NCBI GenBank assembly: GCA_949298295.1 | Contig: CASFWS010000032.1 | Location: 1-9,281 of the forward strand | Direction of reading: 5' to 3' | Source: an uncultured Bacillota bacterium | Lineage (GTDB): Bacteria > Bacillota_I > Bacilli_A > RFN20 > CAG-826 | Length of the DNA: 9,281 nucleotides | Part shown: positions 6,160 through 9,281 of the stretch, piece after piece | Layout: each line of letters opens with the position of its first letter | Numbering within the stretch: the stretch's first letter is position 1 | The notes under the pieces: generated by a model | Databases searched by the model: none | What the model was told of the DNA's origin: nothing | What the model saw: the letters and a program-made list of their open reading frames with translations, nothing else | Made by a program: the position numbers and the translations under genes

Positions 6160-8007
6160 TTACTTGCCTTGGAGAGCGGCTTCCTTGGCCCACTTCTTAT
6201 GGGCGTCGAACTTCTTCCGCTCGGCGGTATTGAGGATCTTCTTCCGCATCCGGATGGCATGCGGGGTGATCTCGACGAGCTCGTCGCTGTCGATGTAGTC
6301 GAGGCAGGCCTCGAGCGACATCTTCCGCGGGGTCTTGAGGACGACCCCTTGCTCCTTGGTGGAACTACGGATGTTGTTCATCGGCTTGGTCTCGGTGCAG
6401 TTGACCGCGAGATCGTTGGGGTAGCGGTGCTCCCCGACGACCATCCCCTCGTAGCAGGTCTCGCCCGGGGCGATGAACATCGTCCCGTGCTCCTCGACCT
6501 TCTCGAGAGCGTAGCCCGTCGCCTCGCCCTTGGCCACCGAGACGAGGACCCCGAGGGGCCGCTCGCCGAAGCTTTGGACGGACATAGGCCGATACTCCTT
6601 GTAAACGTGGTTGATGATGCCATAGCCCTTCGTGAGGGTCAGGAAGTTGCTCACGAAGCCGATGAGGCCGCGGGAGGGGATGACGTAGACGAGCTTGGCG
6701 GTGGTGCCGTTGTCGTCCATGTCCTTCAGCTCGGCCCCTCGGCCCGAAAGGATGGTCATCATGTCCCCGACGAATTCGCTCGGGACGTCGAGGGTGAGGT
6801 CTTCGTAAGGCTCGCACTTGACCCCGTCGATCGTCTTGACGATGACTTCCGGCTTGCTCACCTCGAGCTCATAGCCTTCCCGCCGCATCGTCTCGATGAG
6901 GACGCCGAGATGGAGCTCGCCCCGGCCGGAGACGATCCAGCCCTCCTTGTTCTCGAGGCGGCGGTAGCGGAGGGAGACGTCGCGCTGGGTCTCGGCGAAG
7001 AGGCGTTCCTCGATGACCCGGGCGGTGACGAGCTTCCCGTCTTGCCCCCGGAGGGGCGAGGAGTTCGTCCCGAACTCCATCTGGAGGGTCGGCTCGTCGA
7101 CCCTTAGCGGCGGGAGGAGATCCATCTTCCCGGCTTCGTTCACGGTGTTCGAGACCTCGATTTCCGGGTAGCCGGCGACGCCGCAGATGTCGCCGGAGAG
7201 GGCTTCCTCGACCTCGACCCGGTTCATGCCTTCGAAGGAATAGAGTTTCATGACCTTGAAGTCCTTGCGTTTGTTGCCGCTATCGTCGTAGCAGGAGACG
7301 TTCTCTCCGAGCTTGATACTGCCTTTCCGGACGGTGCCGATGGCAATCCGGGCGACGAAGTCGTTGTAGTCGAGGAGGGCGCACTGGAAGGCCAAGGGGG
7401 AAGAAGGCTCGCATTGGGGAGCCGGGATTTCCTTCACGATGGTATCGAGAAGTGCCTTCATGCCCTTCTCCTGGGCCGCCGGGTCGGGGGAGAGGGAAGA
7501 TGTGTCGTTGAGGGCCGAGACGTAGACGACCGGGAAGTCGAGGAGAGCCTCGTCGGCCCCGAGCTCGATGAAGAGGTCGAGGGTCTCGTCGACGGCCTTT
7601 TCCGGGTCGGCGTTGGCCCGGTCGACCTTGTTGATGACGACGACCGGCTTGATGCGGTGCTCGAGGGCTTGCTTGAGGACGAAGCGGGTCTGGGGCATCG
7701 TCCCTTCGTAGGCATCGACGAGAAGAAGGCAGCCGTCGACCATCCCCATGATGCGCTCGACCTCGCCGGCGAAGTCGCTATGCCCCGGGGTATCGACGAT
7801 GTTGATCCTGGTCCCCATGTAGGAGACGGACGTCGTCTTGGCAAGGATGGTGATCCCGCGCTCATGCTCGATCGGGTTGGAGTCCATGGCCCGGTCGCGG
7901 ATGGCTTCGTTGCTCCGGAAAGCCCCGGTTTCCTTGAGGAGAGCGTTGACGAGAGTCGTCTTCCCGTGGTCGACGTGCGCGATGATCGCAATGTTCCTGA
8001 TATCCAT
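6160..8007 (-). CDS. typA: Ribosome-associated translational GTPase TypA/BipA
   Basis: A 615-residue protein, the normal TypA length. The start is set at 8007 (MDIRNIAIIAHVDHGKTTLV): it has GGGAGG seven bases upstream (8015-8020). A longer in-frame start at 8064 would place the promoter boxes inside the coding region, so it is unlikely. GTPase motifs are all present: G1 AHVDHGKT (10-17), ERGIT of switch I (49-53), DTPGH (72-76), NKVD (126-129) and SALND (164-168). EF-G-like domains II, III and V follow, then the TypA-specific C-terminal domain (from about residue 485) with a typical DELVEITPHAIRMRKKIL segment near the end. TypA is a cytoplasmic GTPase that binds the 70S ribosome at the EF-G site; it is known from other bacteria to help large-subunit assembly and growth under stress or cold. 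All motifs look intact. It is transcribed from its own promoter, divergently from the RNA and rpsO region. Confidence 0.97.
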   Translation of the reverse strand: MDIRNIAIIAHVDHGKTTLVNALLKETGAFRSNEAIRDRAMDSNPIEHERGITILAKTTSVSYMGTRINIVDTPGHSDFAGEVERIMGMVDGCLLLVDAYEGTMPQTRFVLKQALEHRIKPVVVINKVDRANADPEKAVDETLDLFIELGADEALLDFPVVYVSALNDTSSLSPDPAAQEKGMKALLDTIVKEIPAPQCEPSSPLAFQCALLDYNDFVARIAIGTVRKGSIKLGENVSCYDDSGNKRKDFKVMKLYSFEGMNRVEVEEALSGDICGVAGYPEIEVSNTVNEAGKMDLLPPLRVDEPTLQMEFGTNSSPLRGQDGKLVTARVIEERLFAETQRDVSLRYRRLENKEGWIVSGRGELHLGVLIETMRREGYELEVSKPEVIVKTIDGVKCEPYEDLTLDVPSEFVGDMMTILSGRGAELKDMDDNGTTAKLVYVIPSRGLIGFVSNFLTLTKGYGIINHVYKEYRPMSVQSFGERPLGVLVSVAKGEATGYALEKVEEHGTMFIAPGETCYEGMVVGEHRYPNDLAVNCTETKPMNNIRSSTKEQGVVLKTPRKMSLEACLDYIDSDELVEITPHAIRMRKKILNTAERKKFDAHKKWAKEAALQGK

Positions 8008-8035
8008 CGGAAAACCTCCCGTTTTGGTGCGGCTT

Positions 8036-8064
8036 ATCTTAGAGCCGGAGCGGGGAAAGGACAA
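8036..8064 (-). promoter_or_regulatory. Promoter of typA
   Basis: Read on the minus strand: TTGTCC (8064-8059), a 17-base spacer and TAAGAT (8041-8036). Transcription would begin near 8029 and give a leader of about 22 nt that includes the GGGAGG ribosome binding site. Both boxes match the consensus at four of six positions. Confidence 0.55.
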
Positions 8065-8085
8065 CCCGGGGCCGGCAAGAAACCC

Positions 8086-8099
8086 CTTACTTTAGTAAG
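8086..8099. repeat. Short perfect inverted repeat between divergent promoters
   Basis: CTTACT (8086-8091) and AGTAAG (8094-8099) are perfect inverted repeats around TT. The element sits between the -35 boxes of the typA promoter and of the divergent RNA promoter, a place where a shared regulator could bind. No regulator is known from the sequence. Confidence 0.4.
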
Positions 8100-8116
8100 A
8101 AGGCCGAACATTCCGT

Positions 8117-8145
8117 TTGACATTTGTAACTTTCCAACGTATAAA
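8117..8145 (+). promoter_or_regulatory. Strong promoter of a small structured RNA
   Basis: A perfect TTGACA (8117-8122), an exact 17-base spacer and TATAAA (8140-8145). This is the best promoter in the window. It points away from typA and into a stretch with no open reading frame that I can support. Transcription would begin at about 8150-8152. Confidence 0.82.
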
Positions 8146-8149
8146 AGGG

Positions 8150-8306
8150 GTGCTGAAAGGGCTTTCAGGGTTGGGAGGGTCTCCCATTCCCCTGGCGGCC
8201 CTCGTCCCGCCCTCTTGTCTAGAGGAGGGCCGGAAAGCACCTGACGAGAATCCCCTCTTGGGCTCTAGCTAGGCCCGATGCCGGGGATTCCCCGTCATCT
8301 TTTTTT
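8150..8306 (+). ncRNA. Unassigned structured small RNA, about 155 nt
   Basis: The segment between a consensus promoter and a terminator has no supported coding region but many perfect complementary segments: GTGCT (8150-8154) with AGCAC (8236-8240) as a possible closing helix; CTGAAA (8153-8158) with TTTCAG (8163-8168); TGGGAG (8172-8177) with CTCCCA (8181-8186); CGGCCCT (8196-8202) with AGGGCCG (8226-8232), which encloses CCTCT (8211-8215) with AGAGG (8221-8225); GGGC (8260-8263) with GCCC (8273-8276); and GAATCCCC (8248-8255) with GGGGATTC (8283-8290), extended by GACG (8243-8246) with CGTC (8293-8296). Several of these compete. It lacks the GGAAGGAAGCAGCC-like core of SRP RNA, the tRNA-like ends of tmRNA, the GAGGAAAGUCC core of RNase P RNA and the T-box sequence. 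6S RNA, which has weak sequence conservation, cannot be excluded. It may act on its own or as an attenuated leader of rpsO, whose own promoter lies just downstream. Confidence 0.65.
8277..8306 (+). terminator. Rho-independent terminator of the small RNA
   Basis: GATG (8277-8280) pairs with CATC (8296-8299) and CGGGG (8282-8286) with CCCCG (8290-8294), with one C-T mismatch and loop ATT; seven T residues follow (8300-8306). Part of the hairpin can instead pair with 8243-8255. Confidence 0.85.
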
Positions 8307-8336
8307 GTTTGTCCTTCCCTCAAGGGAAAGAAAGCT

Positions 8337-8365
8337 TTGACGGGCGGGGGTTTCTTAGGTAAACT
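8337..8365 (+). promoter_or_regulatory. Promoter of rpsO
   Basis: TTGACG (8337-8342), a 17-base spacer and TAAACT (8360-8365). It lies after the terminator of the small RNA, so rpsO can be transcribed independently. Transcription should start near 8370-8372. A small hairpin TTCCC-TCAA-GGGAA (8315-8328) lies between the terminator and this promoter. Confidence 0.65.
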
Positions 8366-8369
8366 ACCG

Positions 8370-8454
8370 GGCGGACCAAGCGAAGCGGAAGCCACCTCTT
8401 CTTGACCCCGCCTCAGCTTCGGTTGTCGAAAAAAAGAAAGAAAGGAGAGAACAC
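8370..8454 (+). promoter_or_regulatory. rpsO 5' leader with interleaved helices, possible S15 autoregulatory site
   Basis: GGCGG (8370-8374) can pair with CCGCC (8408-8412), and CGAAGC (8381-8386) with GCTTCG (8416-8421). The two helices interleave, so together they would make a pseudoknot; otherwise they exclude each other. TTCG (8418-8421) can also pair with CGAA (8427-8430). An A-rich stretch and AAAGGAG (8441-8447) follow, seven bases before the GTG start. S15 is known to repress its own mRNA through leader structures in several bacteria. If transcription starts at 8372 rather than 8370, the first helix is shortened. Confidence 0.4.
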
Positions 8455-8724
8455 GTGGCACTCAGCAAGCAAGAAGTGAACCTCGCCGTCCAGAAGTACG
8501 GGAAGAACGCCGCGGACACCGGCTCGACCGAAGTCCAGATCGCCCTTCTCACCGACCGGATCGCCGATCTCACCGCCCACCTCAAGAAAAACCACGGGGA
8601 TGCCTGCGCCCGGCGCAGCCTTCTCATCCTCGTCGGCAAGCGGCACAGCCTTCTCGGCTACCTCGCTTCCCACGACCGGGAAGCCTACGAGAAGCTCATC
8701 GCCTCCCTCGGGCTCCGGAAGTAA
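8455..8724 (+). CDS. rpsO: 30S ribosomal protein S15
   Basis: 89 residues, the usual S15 length. It starts with GTG 8455, positioned by AAAGGAG at 8441-8447; MALSKQEV is a normal N-terminus. Conserved parts are present: DTGSTEVQIALLTDRI (21-36), H42, D49, ARRSLL and LVGKR (59-63), and the C-terminal LIASLGLRK. S15 binds the 16S rRNA central domain early in 30S assembly and contributes to a bridge with the 50S subunit. Odd points: the common DHHSRRGLL segment reads D49-ACARRSLL here, so the serine known to contact rRNA (S51 in E. coli numbering) is Ala and the following Gly is Ser; GKRRxLL reads GKRHSLL. The gene is monocistronic, with its own promoter upstream and a strong terminator just downstream. 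Confidence 0.97.
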   Translation: MALSKQEVNLAVQKYGKNAADTGSTEVQIALLTDRIADLTAHLKKNHGDACARRSLLILVGKRHSLLGYLASHDREAYEKLIASLGLRK

Positions 8725-8737
8725 GCATAGGCAAGCG

Positions 8738-8766
8738 AAAGCGGGACGCGTTCCCGCTTTTTCTTT
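8738..8766 (+). terminator. Rho-independent terminator of rpsO
   Basis: AAAGCGGGA (8738-8746) pairs perfectly with TCCCGCTTT (8752-8760) around the loop CGCGT. The T-rich tract 8758-8766 follows, 14 bases after the rpsO stop codon. Confidence 0.93.
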
Positions 8767-8788
8767 TGCCCATAAGCCAGGGACGATG

Positions 8789-8816
8789 TTGACATATTCC
8801 GGCAGGGGAGCATAAC
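8789..8816 (+). promoter_or_regulatory. Promoter of the 3' lipoprotein gene
   Basis: A perfect TTGACA (8789-8794), a 16-base spacer and CATAAC (8811-8816). The -10 box is weak, so the exact -10 is uncertain, but the place, right after the rpsO terminator and just before a start codon with a good ribosome binding site, fits. Confidence 0.5.
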
Positions 8817-8839
8817 GTAAAGGCAATCGAGGAGCGAAG

Positions 8840-9281
8840 ATGCGAAAGGGAATTGGCTTTGGCGGAACTCTCGGCGGCCTAGTAGCCGCCTTGGCTTTGA
8901 GCCTTTTTTCCTTCGCCCTGAATGGATGCACCCCCTCCGATAGCCCCTTTCCCTCCCCCGACGGCTCCGACCTCGTCGGGGCCTTCGCCGCGGAGGCGTG
9001 GGACGCGGCCGCTCCCCACTTCGAGGGGCTTTCCCAATTCGAGGGCGACCCCTTCCGGGAGGAGGAATACCCCTTCGAGGGTGACCCGGAGGCTGCCGAG
9101 GGCTTCCTCGGTTGCATCTCGCCTGATGGGGACCCCGCCGCCCGCTACCCAGAGGGCGAGCCCTGCCCCGAGCTCGGCGACATACTGATCCACGGCGGCG
9201 CCCACCAGAAGATCAGGGTGTCCCCCGAGGCCGCCTTCGCCCCGGCGATGGGCTTCCGCGGCCGCGAGGTCGACTGCCTCT
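8840..9281 (+). CDS. Unidentified lipoprotein, 3' truncated by the window end
   Basis: An open frame from ATG 8840 runs to the window end without a stop (147 full codons). GAGGAG at 8829-8834 lies five bases before the ATG. The N-terminus (MRKGIGF, hydrophobic stretch to FALNGC) is a lipoprotein signal peptide with Cys at residue 30, followed by a Ser/Pro/Asp-rich spacer (TPSDSPFPSPDGSD). A short FEG(DP) motif recurs three times at residues 61, 67 and 79. The exported part is acidic and rich in Gly and Pro. Later residues (about 112-135) read ELGDILIHGGAHQKIRVS. I do not recognise the family and propose no function beyond a membrane-tethered extracytoplasmic protein. It is a separate transcription unit from rpsO. 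Confidence 0.8.
   Translation, partial: MRKGIGFGGTLGGLVAALALSLFSFALNGCTPSDSPFPSPDGSDLVGAFAAEAWDAAAPHFEGLSQFEGDPFREEEYPFEGDPEAAEGFLGCISPDGDPAARYPEGEPCPELGDILIHGGAHQKIRVSPEAAFAPAMGFRGREVDCL

Noticed and set aside
6169..7107. A long open frame on the plus strand opposite typA.
   Set aside because: Its composition (Asp, Val, Leu, Gly, His) is what antisense reading of a GC-rich gene gives; there is no ribosome binding site or known motif, and typA is certain.
7414..8244. An open frame on the plus strand running from inside typA across its promoter into the small-RNA region.
   Set aside because: It is antisense to the GTPase domain, has no sign of translation initiation, and its end coincides with structured RNA between a promoter and a terminator.
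8150..8306. The small RNA as SRP RNA, tmRNA or RNase P RNA.
   Set aside because: The signature segments of each are absent and tmRNA and RNase P RNA would be much longer.
1..9281. Alternative genetic code with TGA read as Trp, considered because of the possible Mollicutes-like affinity.
   Set aside because: Trp is encoded by TGG throughout, and TGA ends both the first partial gene and the second nuclease gene at sensible places.
1..9281. CRISPR array, insertion sequence, phage genes or tRNA genes.
   Set aside because: No regularly spaced repeats, transposase, integrase or tRNA-like cloverleaf was seen; the tandem nuclease genes are the only large repeat and are diverged paralogues.

Overview
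The window looks like a chromosomal segment of a GC-rich Gram-positive bacterium, most likely an uncultured member of the Bacilli. The basis is strong AGGAGG-type ribosome binding sites, several Sec-exported proteins and lipoproteins with serine-rich linkers, surface proteins ending in one membrane segment plus an RRKK tail, and a rpsO gene starting with GTG. The genetic code is standard: TGA is used as a stop. The taxonomic placement is an inference from style only; no rRNA or tRNA is present.

Region 1 (1-3491): the 3' part of a gene that tentatively resembles the ElyC/SanA/YdcF (DUF218) family, then two tandem paralogous genes for exported endonuclease I-family nucleases. Each nuclease has an N-terminal beta-rich module, a serine-rich linker and the nuclease domain. 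The second copy differs at a normally histidine position of the nuclease motif.

Region 2 (3492-6102): two surface-protein genes in a more AT-rich setting, each with its own promoter. The larger has a starch-binding (CBM26-like) module and no recognisable enzyme domain. Both share a C-terminal region with a CLxSEVNG motif and a membrane anchor ending RRKKxSA. They look like members of one uncharacterised surface-protein family, possibly for binding starch or other glucans. A GC-rich hairpin at 6124-6147 ends transcription from both directions.

Region 3 (6160-8766): typA/bipA (ribosome-associated GTPase) on the minus strand, and rpsO (ribosomal protein S15) on the plus strand. The approximately 450 bases between their start codons hold a typA promoter, a divergent strong promoter (TTGACA-N17-TATAAA), a folded RNA of about 155 nt ending in a terminator with seven T residues, and then a separate rpsO promoter and leader. 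The folded RNA matches no RNA class I recognise and is the best candidate for something undescribed.

Region 4 (8767-9281): a promoter and the 5' part of an unidentified lipoprotein gene that runs off the window.

Functionally the window combines housekeeping translation genes with exported proteins that probably scavenge nucleic acids (the nucleases) and bind carbohydrate (the surface proteins).
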